A DNA stretch of 64,000 bases from Streptomyces maremycinicus. GTDB lineage: Bacteria > Actinomycetota > Actinomycetes > Streptomycetales > Streptomycetaceae. The stretch is from assembly GCF_001184025.1 (NCBI RefSeq), contig NZ_BBYG01000017.1, forward strand, positions 355,232 to 419,231, given 5' to 3'. A program made the translations under genes and the position numbers. The stretch's first letter is position 1. Every line of letters starts with the position of its first letter. The notes below the pieces were generated by a model, which saw only the letters and a program-made list of their open reading frames with translations, was not told the origin of the DNA and ran no database searches. Shown in pieces: positions 44,421 through 53,952 of the stretch.

Positions 44421-47400
44421 CCGCAGCAGCTGGTACCAGCCAGTCGTCGCCGCCCTGGGTCCCTGGCCCGAAGAGCATGCCCGGACCCGGCCGACCCTAC
44501 TCTGCCAGGTCGAGCTCGCCCTGCGGTTACTGGAGACCGTGGCACCCGGCCACGCGGCCAACGGAGCGTGGACACTTCTCGGCGGTCATGGTCTCCGGTT
44601 CGTGCAGGCCGCGAAACTCCCCATCGGAACCGCCGAGCAGACCGCGGTGACCGCAGCCCGACACCTGCTCTGGCCGATGCGCCGCGGCCGGATGTGGCGG
44701 CAGAGCCTGGATGCCTACCTGGAGCTGCCCGAACGGCTGCGCGCGTACTACGTACCGGCGGCCGGGGAGCCTGCTCTCCCGCTTTCTCTCAAAGTGGCCG
44801 CCGATCGCTTCACCACCTACGACGACGCCCTCGCGGACCTCCCCGGCTTCACTACGAAGCCACTCCCCCAAGCGGAGGCGGGAGAACACCGCTTCATCGA
44901 TCGCCGCCACCGGCGTACCTCCGTCTCGATCCCCGCCGACCTCGTACGCGTCCCCTTCCCCGGCCACCCCCTCACCGCCGACCGCCCGGCCACCGCGGGC
45001 CCCCTTGATGTACCGCTCGGCGAACTCGCCGACGTGGCGCGGTGGATGGATGGTGAGGAGCGGCGCCGTGGGCTGAAGGCGGGAAACTGGGAGGAGCGCC
45101 TCGACCACCTCGAACTCGACACCCGCACCCCGGACGGGACGGCATTCGAGGAAGCGGATGCGCTGCGACTCGACCGGCTCACCCACCTCGTCGGCATGGT
45201 CGGCGCTGGCAAGTCCACCCTGATGACCTTGCTCGCCGTCTGGGCGCACCAGAATGGTCTGCGCATCACCCTTGTAGTCGGCGACGTGGCCGAACAGCTC
45301 ACCCTGACCGAACTGTTCCGCGCGCTCGGTCTGAGCGCCGCCCTCGTGCAGGGCGGCACCACGCGGCCCCAGCACACCCAGCGGCTGCACCGCAGGCTCG
45401 CCGCACGCGGGGAGCACTCGTTGCTGGCCCACACCCTCCCCAGCTTCACCCACCTGAGCACCGCCTGCCCGCTGGACGCTCTCCGGGCCCTCGACACGTC
45501 CGAGCCGCTGCGCTACGCCGACGCACCGTGCGGTGCCCTCCACCCCGCACCCAGCAAGGAAGCCGTCGAAGAACCGGTGGGCGAGCGCGCCGTACGCGAA
45601 CTCGAACACGCCCGGGGAATCGCCGGAAGGGAGACCGCCGCGGACGATGCAGACAACGAGGACTTGGGCACCCCGCACGCCTGTCCGCTGTGGAGCGCCT
45701 GCCCCCGGCACTCCTCCGCCCGCGACCTCGTGGACGCGCTGATCTGGGTGGCCAATCCCGCCAGCCTTGTCCAGACTGCCGTACCGCGCCAACTCAACGC
45801 CGAACGCCTGCGTTACTTGGAACTGGCCTGCCTACGCAGCGACATCTTGATCGTCGACGAGGCCGACCGCGTACAGATGCAGCTCGATCAAATGTTCGCG
45901 CCGTCGGCCACCCTCGTCACCACCGGTGTCTCCGAATCCTGGCTCGACCGGCTACAGACCCATGAGATCGCCGAACTCGCCCGGCAGGGACGACTCCAGC
46001 TCTCCGACCAGGACGTGGAACGGTGGTCCGCCGCACTGGATGTTGTCGGATCCGCCGCGGACCGGCTGTACGCCATGCTCATCGACGACGAAGGGCTGCG
46101 GAACTGGGCGCAGATAGACTATTTCAGCGCGTGGACCCTCCAGGAGAAGCTGCTGCACGCCTGGTACCCGCCGGTGTCGAGCCGGGCCGAGGGGCAGCCG
46201 AATAGCCGCACAGACGAAGGAGGCATTGAAGACGAGAGCGCGCTGTACGAAGACGAAGACGGTCTCGGAGACGACAGCGACATCACTGCTCCGGAGGCTC
46301 CTTGGGAGCAGCGCCGTATCGAGATCACCCGGTTCTTCGACACGTTCCGCGACGATCCGCTCGGCGGGCGCGGCCCCTACGGGACGCCCGCGGACGAGCT
46401 GACCGCCCTCGCCCACGACGTTCTGCACACCCTTGACGAGAAGCGGACACGGCGCCGCGTCCGCAGCCTCCTCGACTCGCTCCTCATCGGAGCGCCGGGG
46501 CCAGAGCAGCGCCGCGCGCCCGTCACCAAGCGGGGTAAGGAACCGGCCTCCGAGGACGTGCCCCTCACCGAGGCATGGCGCGAACTCAACGCACGCCGAC
46601 TGGAATTCACCCTCGTTCTCGCTGCCCTGCACCAACGCCTGGACCGGGTTACGTTCCTGTGGCCCCAGGTGGAGGCGGCACTGCGGCTCGACGCAGCCAG
46701 CCACGAACTGACCCGCCGCCCGCCCCTCGACTACGCGCCCCTCCTACCCGAGGCGCCCATGGGAAATGTGCTCGGCTTCCAGTACCTGGTAGACGAACGT
46801 GCCGCGGCCCGTAACAAGGACGGTCACCGCACCGGTACTCTGCGCTTCTTCCGCTGCGCAGGCGTGGGCCGCGAGCTGCTTCTCAACCTTCCCCAGCTCG
46901 GCGCCGACCCCGGCCGCGGTCAGGCGGGCCCGCATGTCTTGTTGATGTCGGGCACCAGCTGGGCCGGCACCTCCACCAGGGCACACGTCCTGGCTCCCGT
47001 GCGCGCGGTTCTTAAACCGCAGAGAAAGGCGCTGGATGCCATCCGGAAGACCGTGTTCCGTACCGAGTTCCTCTACGACGCCGCCGGGCAGCCGATCCGG
47101 CTCTCCGGGCAGGACCCTGACCATCGCGAGGACGTCCTGCGTCTGATGATCGACCGGCTCGCCCGGTCCCGGGGCGACGGAAACTCCTCTCCGCTGCAGA
47201 GTGAACTGGCCCGCATCCCCGACCAGCGCCGCAAGCGCGCCCTGCTCCTGGTGGGCAGCTACGCCGAGGCCAAGGTGGCCGCCGCTGCCCTGGACGAGAT
47301 CCCGCGCTGGCGCGGCCGGGTGCGTGTTCTGGCAGCTGACGACGCCGAGTTGGAGACCGCAGTCGAGGGTGCGCCCCCGTCGGGCAGCCGGACATCGGAC

Positions 47401-48186
47401 ACCGGATCGCGTACGGGATCAAGGGCCGGAGCGGTCCGGCGCGGAGACCTCGCCTCCTTCGCCGACGACTCGGACGCCGAACTCCTCGTCGCTCCCCTCC
47501 TGGCCGTCGAGCGAGGGCACAACATCCTCACCGTCCCCCAGCGTCCGGGCGAGGAGAGAGTGGCGGCGTTCGGGACGGTGTTCTTTCTGGTCCGACCGCA
47601 CCCGCGCCCCGACGACCTGACCCTGGCCGTCTTCGCCGTCAACGACTGGGCGACCCGGTTCGTACGCGGTCAACTGACGTGGCAGGAAAGAACATTCGAC
47701 GAGCTGGTTGCCGAGGCGGGCAGCCTGGACGCGGCTGGCGGCGCCTTCCGAACCACCGCCCGCGGCGTCTGGCGGCACCTGCTGTCCCGGCCCTATATCT
47801 ACTCCTCGCTCCCTGAAGACGAGAAGAAATCCTTCGTCTGGGACCAGCTCGTCACCATCTGGCAGGTCATCGGACGCCTCGTGCGCGGCGGCGTGCCCGC
47901 CCGCGTCGTCTTCGTCGACGCGGCCTTCGCGCCACAGCTCGCAGCGGCCCAGGCGCCTTTCACCGAACAGGGACGGCAACCCCGCCGTACCAGTGACCCG
48001 GGATTGCTCGTGCGGCTGCGGGACGTCCTCGCCCCGTACTTCGGGGAGAGCGGGGTCGGGGGCGCCTTTGGGGGCGCGCTCCCCGACCCCGCTGACGCCG
48101 AGCTCGTCAAACTGCTCTACCGCCCGCTATACGAGGCGCTGTGCGTCATGGGAGCGCCTCCGCCCGACCCTCTCGACGCGGGCTGA
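44413..48186 (+). CDS. pPIWI-RE-associated helicase with putative iron-sulfur cluster (DinG-like)
   Basis: ATG 44413 overlaps the REase stop. The 1257-residue product has a ~250-residue N-terminal domain, Walker A GMVGAGKSTLM near 262, then a cysteine-rich insertion (TACPLD near 352, APCGAL near 373, CPLWSACP near 421) where XPD/DinG helicases bind a 4Fe-4S cluster, and LIVDEADRVQ near 482. The second RecA domain includes ALLLVGSYAEAKV and ends in IWQVIGRLVRGG near 1160. DinG enzymes unwind R-loops and 5' tails, which fits an RNA-guided or R-loop-directed module. An acidic stretch (DEDGLGDDSD) near 615 is an insert of unknown role. Confidence 0.8.
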   Translation: MRDRSSWYQPVVAALGPWPEEHARTRPTLLCQVELALRLLETVAPGHAANGAWTLLGGHGLRFVQAAKLPIGTAEQTAVTAARHLLWPMRRGRMWRQSLDAYLELPERLRAYYVPAAGEPALPLSLKVAADRFTTYDDALADLPGFTTKPLPQAEAGEHRFIDRRHRRTSVSIPADLVRVPFPGHPLTADRPATAGPLDVPLGELADVARWMDGEERRRGLKAGNWEERLDHLELDTRTPDGTAFEEADALRLDRLTHLVGMVGAGKSTLMTLLAVWAHQNGLRITLVVGDVAEQLTLTELFRALGLSAALVQGGTTRPQHTQRLHRRLAARGEHSLLAHTLPSFTHLSTACPLDALRALDTSEPLRYADAPCGALHPAPSKEAVEEPVGERAVRELEHARGIAGRETAADDADNEDLGTPHACPLWSACPRHSSARDLVDALIWVANPASLVQTAVPRQLNAERLRYLELACLRSDILIVDEADRVQMQLDQMFAPSATLVTTGVSESWLDRLQTHEIAELARQGRLQLSDQDVERWSAALDVVGSAADRLYAMLIDDEGLRNWAQIDYFSAWTLQEKLLHAWYPPVSSRAEGQPNSRTDEGGIEDESALYEDEDGLGDDSDITAPEAPWEQRRIEITRFFDTFRDDPLGGRGPYGTPADELTALAHDVLHTLDEKRTRRRVRSLLDSLLIGAPGPEQRRAPVTKRGKEPASEDVPLTEAWRELNARRLEFTLVLAALHQRLDRVTFLWPQVEAALRLDAASHELTRRPPLDYAPLLPEAPMGNVLGFQYLVDERAAARNKDGHRTGTLRFFRCAGVGRELLLNLPQLGADPGRGQAGPHVLLMSGTSWAGTSTRAHVLAPVRAVLKPQRKALDAIRKTVFRTEFLYDAAGQPIRLSGQDPDHREDVLRLMIDRLARSRGDGNSSPLQSELARIPDQRRKRALLLVGSYAEAKVAAAALDEIPRWRGRVRVLAADDAELETAVEGAPPSGSRTSDTGSRTGSRAGAVRRGDLASFADDSDAELLVAPLLAVERGHNILTVPQRPGEERVAAFGTVFFLVRPHPRPDDLTLAVFAVNDWATRFVRGQLTWQERTFDELVAEAGSLDAAGGAFRTTARGVWRHLLSRPYIYSSLPEDEKKSFVWDQLVTIWQVIGRLVRGGVPARVVFVDAAFAPQLAAAQAPFTEQGRQPRRTSDPGLLVRLRDVLAPYFGESGVGGAFGGALPDPADAELVKLLYRPLYEALCVMGAPPPDPLDAG

Positions 48187-48257
48187 CAGGCATCGACCGA
48201 CGCCGTCGATGATCTGGCCTGCCATCGATCACGTACGACTTCGCAGGGAGAACCGAC

Positions 48258-51200
48258 ATGTACAAAAATACCCGCCGATCCGCGTACCACCTCGCCGAAG
48301 ACAGCGCTCCCTGGACTGAGGACTTCCGCGCGCTAGCCTTCCCCGAACACTGGCACGCCGGACTCCTCGATCTGCACAACCACGGGCGGGACGAGGAGAA
48401 GCAGCTGCTGACTCTACCCACCCGCCGGTTCGATGGTGTCCTCCAGACCCTCGCCCCTGACGTGATCGTCCGCCCCCGGCCCCGGACGCCCGTCGAGCCG
48501 GGTCCGCAGGTAGCCGAGGACTTCTGGATGTACGTACCCGCCTCGGTCCCTGATCCGCTGCCGGGCCGTTCGCTGCAACAGCTCCTTGATGCCTGGCTGC
48601 GCACACTGGGTCCCAAGGGCGCCGCACAGGACCCCGGATTTCGCTCGCTTCTACTCGCCAGCAGCGCCGACCTGAAGCGGAACCTGCCCACGTGGCAACC
48701 CGTCGCCGGCGTCGAACTGCTCACCACCCCGACCACCGCGGGCGGCACCGCGGCCCCCGAACCAAGGCAGTTCCAGCTCGCCACCGACGCACTGGCACGC
48801 CGCATCCTGGCTCTCGGCGCCTACCCGTTCGAGGGCGGACAGCTGCGCTTCCGTGCTCTGCCCCGGGGGCCGCGGGACCAGGGCGCTGAGCTCATGTCGC
48901 AACCCCTGTGCCGGACCGTCAAACGGAAGGAATGGTGGTTCTCCGTCGTCCTGAACATCTCATTGCACACCACACCGTTCGACCCCAGGCCGCGCCTCCA
49001 CCTGCACTGGGGCGTACGACGCTGGGCCACCCACCCGCGGGCCACGACCAAGCGCCTTAACCTGTCCTACCGTGAGGCCACTACGGCCTACCTCCGTCCC
49101 ACCATCCCTTGGCTCCCCGGAGCACCAGCCACCGAACGCTACGCCGTCGCCCGGCTGCGTCGCGACCGGGCCGCCGATACCTTCGTCTGGTCAGAGAACG
49201 ACACCGCCGGCATCCTGCGCGGACTCAGCCTCGCCGGCAATTTCCCCGACCCCGAACAACTCCTTACCGAGCCGGTCTCCTGGATCGGCGAGGGCCGCGG
49301 AGTCCGCGGCGCCGTTGTCCACAGCACCCGAATGGGCAAGCACGAGATCGGCGTCGGCTTCATGCCCAACCAGCGGGCCCAGCTGACCGAATGGGCCGAA
49401 CAGGCCCTTCCCGAGACGTTGGTCCGGGTGCCCGATCTGACACGGGGACGCGGCAAGGGCATCGCCGCACCGGAGAACCGGCGGCCTAAGAAGAGGACCG
49501 ACGAAATCAAGAAAGCCGAGGGCCAGGCCCGGCGCGTGGCACTCGCCACGCAGGCCCGGATCGACGGCCACGGTCCGCACCAGGATGCCCCGCCCGTGGT
49601 GGAAGCCCGGCTGCTGTGGCAGTCGCCTGAGGTACGCAAGGAGGCGGTGGCACAGTTTGCCGAGGTCCTGGGACTCGATGGCGACGGCGGTGTCTCCGTC
49701 GCACACGTCACGGATCAGGACTTCGACGAGGCCAGGCCTGGGTCACCGATCGTCCTCGAATGGCGGACGGCTGAACTTACCCTCCGCCTGCGCTGCTTGC
49801 CCCTCGCCGATGGGCTTGGTGACCGGCTTGTACCCGATCCCGTCGTCAAGGCAAGGGGTGCAGCCCTCGCATCGGCCGTCGCCCAACGTCGCCGCGCCTT
49901 GCATGCCTGGCTTCACGCGGACGGTGTTGTCCCCTCCCGGCCGGGCCTTGCCCTGGTGGAGATCGCGCACCGAAGCACTTTCCGTCCCACATCGACGGAC
50001 CCAAAGTTCGCTGTCCGTCTCGGGTGCGCCGACGCCGGGCTGCTGACCCAGTTCGTCGTGACCCCGTCCACCGACCGTCAGATCGACAACGCGGAAGATA
50101 TCGATCACCGCACGCACAGTTCCTGGCTTGACGGACTGCGCCAGCTCGGCGTCCGTGTCCTGCCCCAGCACACCCTCGGCGACGACCTCCCCGACGCACT
50201 GCAATACGCGGCTGTGTGGATGGTGAAGCGCCGCAAGGATGGCCCGACCCGGCTGCCAAAGCACCTGCCCGTGGCCGTCCTGGTCACCCCGCTGCCGGAT
50301 GGGGAAGGCATCGCGTCCGTACGCGGCTGGGACGACAGTACGGGGGAGTGGGTCTCCTACCCACGTTTCCTCCTAGGTCTGGTGAAGCAGGCCGAGATAG
50401 ACCCCGAAGGATTCGCGGAGCCCGAGCCTTCGACCGATGGCCCGCACATCAGCGCGCCCCGAGTCACCGGCAAGCAGTGGCGTACCAACCTCACCCAGCA
50501 GCGCAAGGAGACCGCGGCCTTCCTCCAGCGCGTCCTGCACTCCCTGCGCGGGCAGCCCACCGTCCTGATCACCCATGCGCAGAACAGCAGGCTTCACTGG
50601 CCGTGGCTCCAGGACGGACGCATCGAACGTGACCTGATCAGGACCGGTCACGCCCCCGCCGGCCGTCTCGACGACGAGCTCCGGCTCGTCCGTGTACGCG
50701 GGTGCGGCGGACGCGAGAGCGCCCAGTGGTGGGGACTGGCTGACCCTGGCAATCCCCATGGTCAACCGGCCGGTTTCTGGAAGCAGACTCCCAGCCAGGA
50801 CCATGGAGAACCCGTGAGCGAGCGAATCTTCTACAGCACCACAGAACGCCCCGCAAGCCACCCGGTCTCACCCTCCCTCGACCGGCTCGCCACCAGGGTC
50901 AACGCGGCAGGCAACCTCACCTCGCAGGCAGGCACCAGCGCCTGGAACCCAACTCTGATGGAGATCGCGGTACTGGGTTGCCACGAGGACACCGACCCGG
51001 GTGCCCCAGTACCGGGCCAGGCCGACGACGCCGAGGCACTCGCCCTCGCCATGCACCAGCTGCGCCAGGCACTGGACTACGTCTCAGCACTGTCTCTCCC
51101 ATTGCCACTTCATTTGGCGGGACTGGCCCAGGCGTACGTCCTCCCTGTTCTAGCTGATCGCGACGAGAGCCCAGGCGAGGAAACCACGGAGGCCGCCGTG

Positions 51201-51308
51201 GAAGGGAGCACAGAGCACCTCGACCCAGACCTGACCGATGCAGCCGGACTGTCCACAGAACCCGACATCGACGATGACTATGTGGCGGAGACACTCAGCG
51301 CCTCATGA
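48258..51308 (+). CDS. pPIWI-RE protein (PIWI-like, RNase H-fold)
   Basis: This 1016-residue protein has AGGGAGAA upstream of its ATG. The N-terminal module contains KRKEWWFSVVLNISLHTTPF and HWGVRRWATHP, then HEIGVGFMPNQRAQL and RVPDLTRGRGKG, typical of pPIWI-RE. The C-terminal RNase H-like domain has VRVRGCGGRESAQWWG near 811-825 (conserved Arg), RIFYSTTERPASHP, NPTLMEIAVLG near 900 (conserved Glu) and LSLPLPLHLAGLAQAYVLP near 946. The family is named for these R and E residues and usually lacks Argonaute slicer residues. It is predicted to bind RNA-DNA hybrids with the helicase and REase. No frameshift is seen, so the operon looks intact. Confidence 0.85.
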   Translation: MYKNTRRSAYHLAEDSAPWTEDFRALAFPEHWHAGLLDLHNHGRDEEKQLLTLPTRRFDGVLQTLAPDVIVRPRPRTPVEPGPQVAEDFWMYVPASVPDPLPGRSLQQLLDAWLRTLGPKGAAQDPGFRSLLLASSADLKRNLPTWQPVAGVELLTTPTTAGGTAAPEPRQFQLATDALARRILALGAYPFEGGQLRFRALPRGPRDQGAELMSQPLCRTVKRKEWWFSVVLNISLHTTPFDPRPRLHLHWGVRRWATHPRATTKRLNLSYREATTAYLRPTIPWLPGAPATERYAVARLRRDRAADTFVWSENDTAGILRGLSLAGNFPDPEQLLTEPVSWIGEGRGVRGAVVHSTRMGKHEIGVGFMPNQRAQLTEWAEQALPETLVRVPDLTRGRGKGIAAPENRRPKKRTDEIKKAEGQARRVALATQARIDGHGPHQDAPPVVEARLLWQSPEVRKEAVAQFAEVLGLDGDGGVSVAHVTDQDFDEARPGSPIVLEWRTAELTLRLRCLPLADGLGDRLVPDPVVKARGAALASAVAQRRRALHAWLHADGVVPSRPGLALVEIAHRSTFRPTSTDPKFAVRLGCADAGLLTQFVVTPSTDRQIDNAEDIDHRTHSSWLDGLRQLGVRVLPQHTLGDDLPDALQYAAVWMVKRRKDGPTRLPKHLPVAVLVTPLPDGEGIASVRGWDDSTGEWVSYPRFLLGLVKQAEIDPEGFAEPEPSTDGPHISAPRVTGKQWRTNLTQQRKETAAFLQRVLHSLRGQPTVLITHAQNSRLHWPWLQDGRIERDLIRTGHAPAGRLDDELRLVRVRGCGGRESAQWWGLADPGNPHGQPAGFWKQTPSQDHGEPVSERIFYSTTERPASHPVSPSLDRLATRVNAAGNLTSQAGTSAWNPTLMEIAVLGCHEDTDPGAPVPGQADDAEALALAMHQLRQALDYVSALSLPLPLHLAGLAQAYVLPVLADRDESPGEETTEAAVEGSTEHLDPDLTDAAGLSTEPDIDDDYVAETLSAS

Positions 51309-51462
51309 GCCGGGCCGTTGACCGAAGACTCCGGGATCCGTGCATGCAGGCCAAAGCACAGGACCCCGAAGTTGACCAGTAGGTCAGGGCAGCACGGGTT
51401 CCACGACCGACGCCAGACGGCACCGGAGACACGTCAGAATCATGAGGCAGAAGAGGGGGATC

Positions 51463-52302
51463 ATGGACGGCAGGCTCTGCGATGGCTGGGTTCGCTCGCT
51501 CAGAGGACAGACACTCTGCTTCACCGGCAAAGTGCTCATCGACGGCGAGTGGACCATCCGAAAACACTGCATCGAGATTGCCCTGAGGCTCGGGGCGGGG
51601 TGGAAACCAGACTTCTCACGCAAGATCACTGTCGTGGTTCATGGTGATCTCGCAAGCCAGGTTGTGACCGACGCACGCCGGGAGTACAGCCAGAAGCTCG
51701 TGCGTGCAGCGTGGGAGCGCGACCGGGGCTACCACGTGTGTGTCGTGGACGCGGACGGCTTCGCGGACCTCCTCGGACGATTTCCCGCACGTTGTCGAGA
51801 GCTGCGACAAGCTGAGAGCGGCAGTGACCGAGTCCTCGTACTGCCTCAGACTGGGGATGGCATCCTCGGCGGCCCACTCCGGCGACGGAGCGTCGGTCAG
51901 CACGAAGCTGGTGCACTTGCGCTCGACCTTGATCAGCTCGACAAGGGCACGAGAGCACACGAAGCAACTGTCACAGCACTGGTCGAGCACCTTGCTCGAC
52001 AGCAGATCGAGCTTCGCGGGCATGCTCGCCACGCTCCGAGGTTCGACGCGGGCTGGTCGCGCGGCGACGACGTGTTCATCGCTGAGGTCAAGAGCCTGAC
52101 CGGCGCGAGCGAGGATCAGCAGATTCGGCTGGGAATTGGCCAGGTCCTCGACTACGCCCACCAGCTCCAACGTGTTAGGATCTTTGGGCAGATACGCCCT
52201 GTGCTGGTCCTGGAGAAGCAGCCGGACGACCCCAGATGGAGGTCGCTCGCGGAGGCCAGCGGAATTCTACTGACGTGGGCTCCGCTTTTTGCGGGCTGCT
52301 GA
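51463..52302 (+). CDS. BRCT domain fused to PD-(D/E)XK-like nuclease
   Basis: ATG 51463 is chosen over 51442 because AGAGGGGG lies 4 nt upstream; it gives 279 aa. Residues about 10-100 form a BRCT domain of the DNA ligase type (LRGQTLCFTGKVLIDGEW, then AWERDRGYHVCVVDADGFADLL). Residues about 165-265 form a restriction-like domain: HEATVTALVEHLARQ, FDAGWSRGDDVFIAEVKSLTG near 194-210 (D...ExK) and QIRLGIGQVLDYAHQL. BRCT domains bind DNA ends or phosphopeptides; with three Ser/Thr kinases nearby, phospho-recognition is conceivable. It is 150 bp downstream of the pPIWI-RE gene on the same strand and may belong to the system. Confidence 0.72.
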   Translation: MDGRLCDGWVRSLRGQTLCFTGKVLIDGEWTIRKHCIEIALRLGAGWKPDFSRKITVVVHGDLASQVVTDARREYSQKLVRAAWERDRGYHVCVVDADGFADLLGRFPARCRELRQAESGSDRVLVLPQTGDGILGGPLRRRSVGQHEAGALALDLDQLDKGTRAHEATVTALVEHLARQQIELRGHARHAPRFDAGWSRGDDVFIAEVKSLTGASEDQQIRLGIGQVLDYAHQLQRVRIFGQIRPVLVLEKQPDDPRWRSLAEASGILLTWAPLFAGC

Positions 52303-52556
52303 GCATCCGTCCGCGCCACAGTCGATAGCTGCGCTGGTCCTCCGATCCGCAATCCGTCGCACGGCAGCGCGGACTGCACCCCAAGCCTTTAAGATCATTT
52401 ACGGAGAGCACCCAACGAGCACGCCGTACCCGGCCAGTAATGCACCTTGCCTCTACAGTCAATCCGGGCCAGCTGACACTCAACGCACCGTCGTTGACGG
52501 GGTGTCGATGATTATTCTCGTGCGCTCGACCGTTGAGCTGACCCAGTCCGCGGACT

Positions 52557-52990
52557 CTACGAAACTGGGTCAACGAAGTTGAGCGGTGCGAGGTGCCCTC
52601 GGGCTCGGCGGGTGGTGACGCAGCGTGTGCGTAGCCGCTGGTTGGCCGGGTTCCGGAAGCCGTTCGTATTCCGCGCGCATAGCTTGATCATCCGGTTGAC
52701 GCCCTCGCTGGTGGCGTAGCAGTGGCCGGTCGCGATGAAACGCCGAGATCTTGGGCCACGAGCAGTCGAGAGTGACCGCGAGCTGGCGGACCTCGGAGTC
52801 CGCGTACCAGGTGAGGACCTTCCAACACAGGTGGCCGACGCGCTCGCGGTCGGCCCGGTGCGGGCGAGGGCGAGCAGGTCCCGCAGCCGCTCCTGCGCGA
52901 TGCACGCAGTCAGCAGCGCCATGCCGATCTGGCCGGCGTCCATCACGGCGTTCCGCATCTTCGTGAACTGCACGCCGTACCCGGCCAATA
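52557..52990 (-). pseudogene. 3' remnant of an ISL3-family transposase
   Basis: The minus strand encodes MRNAVMDAGQIGMALLTACI, then after frame changes ADSEVRQLAVTLDCSWPKISAF and finally MIKLCARNTNGFRNPANQRL with RTRCVTTRRARGHL before a stop at 52557. These are the C-terminal blocks of ISL3 (IS204/IS1001/IS1165) transposases. They fall in two frames with a shift near 52710, so the gene is dead and lacks its N-terminal part. A 23-bp sequence at its upstream edge (52970-52992, CACGCCGTACCCGGCCA core) recurs with one change at 52420-52442, a trace of duplication or IS-end rearrangement. Confidence 0.65.
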
Positions 52991-53055
52991 ATGGACATGT
53001 CGATGGCCACCTTCCATAAGATTGCCCCTGATGCGCGGCCAACGAGGAGGTATGG

Positions 53056-53442
53056 GTGGGCAATCTGGGGGGATACCAGATGATGACGACGCTGGCGAAG
53101 AAGGTGGGCGGCCCCGGGGCGCTGGCCGTCGTCACTGCCGTGGGCGGGTGGGCCATCGGCCGGGGTGCTGAAGCTGGCGGGAAGAACGTATTCAGGGCCG
53201 CCAAGGCTGCGGCCAAGAAGCGGAACGCCCCGTGCTCGACGAAGGGCCAGGTCTTCGACGTCGTGTCCGACGGCGAGGACGGCAAGGGCCTCGCGCTCCG
53301 GGCAGGTGACCAGTACCGAGTCATGGAGTGCGACGAGGAAGCGATCCTTATCGAGGTGCTCGGTGGCACGAACAATCCCTACTTCACGTCAGCACAGTTC
53401 CTGGCGTCGGTGTCGGGCTTCCCCCACGGCGGAGAAGATTAA
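53056..53442 (+). CDS. Hypothetical 128-residue protein
   Basis: GTG 53056 has a strong GAGGAGG 5 nt upstream. The product has a hydrophobic glycine/alanine-rich N-terminus (GALAVVTAVGGWAIGRGAEAGG) that could be one membrane segment, then a basic stretch (AAKAAAKKR) and a soluble beta-rich C-terminus (FDVVSDGEDGKGLALRAGD...AILIEVLGG). The family is not recognised. It is flanked by two inverted ISL3 remnants and followed by a good terminator, so it is probably cargo left between IS copies. Confidence 0.6.
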   Translation: MGNLGGYQMMTTLAKKVGGPGALAVVTAVGGWAIGRGAEAGGKNVFRAAKAAAKKRNAPCSTKGQVFDVVSDGEDGKGLALRAGDQYRVMECDEEAILIEVLGGTNNPYFTSAQFLASVSGFPHGGED

Positions 53443-53501
53443 TGCCGAGTAGCTCGACTGCGGGTGTAGGCACTCGAGTCAGGGGCTGACTCGCGCATCG
53501 C

Positions 53502-53536
53502 AGAAGCCCCGTGAGTGCGGCGCTTACGGGGCTTCT
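53502..53536. terminator. Rho-independent-type hairpin after the 128-residue gene
   Basis: AGAAGCCCCGT (53502-53512) pairs perfectly with ACGGGGCTTCT (53526-53536) around a 13-nt loop, 60 nt after the stop at 53442. It also overlaps the stop of a short minus-strand frame, so it may serve both directions. Confidence 0.65.
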
Positions 53537-53730
53537 ACGCTGATGTCGATCCAGGTCGCTCGGTCTCGAGTCCGTCATTCGAGTCGATCCCGAACTCGGC
53601 CGCCGACGTGCGGGCGCGGTCAACGGCGCAGAACTGTGCGCTGTCCAGTTCGTGCGTCGCCAGGACGGCCGAGCCGCCGTTGAGCGTCCCGCCCAGGATG
53701 CCCGGCGGGAGGCCACAGCCGTGTCGTTGC
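53535..53730 (-). pseudogene. Possible C-terminal gene fragment
   Basis: An open minus-strand frame without a convincing start encodes LPPGILGGTLNGGSAVL, ATHELDSAQFCAVDRARTSA and AEFGIDSNDG, ending at TAG 53535-53537. Codon use is that of a real Streptomyces gene, but no family is recognised. It ends at the terminator hairpin. Probably the tail of a gene cut by IS activity. Confidence 0.3.
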
Positions 53731-53834
53731 TGGCTCTTCGCTCTTGAGCGGTGCGCCTGGCTCTTGTCGCTGACGTGCTATCACGGTCGGTGACGGGTCT
53801 GTCGGCCCCGTTATGAGGCGCTCGTGGTCCTGAG

Positions 53835-53952
53835 TAATCATGCGCACGGCTTCCGGAACCCTGCTAACCAGCGGCTACGCACACGCTGCGTTACCACCCG
53901 CCGAGCCCGAGGACACCTTGAACCGCTCAACTTCGTTGACCCACGAAACTAG
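53835..53952 (+). pseudogene. Second ISL3 transposase tail, inverted
   Basis: The plus strand encodes HGFRNPANQRLRTRCVTTRR and ARGHLEPLNFVDP before TAG 53950-53952. It is nearly identical to the minus-strand remnant ending at 52557, so the two copies form an inverted pair about 1.3 kb apart around the 128-residue gene. Only the last ~38 codons remain. Confidence 0.65.
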
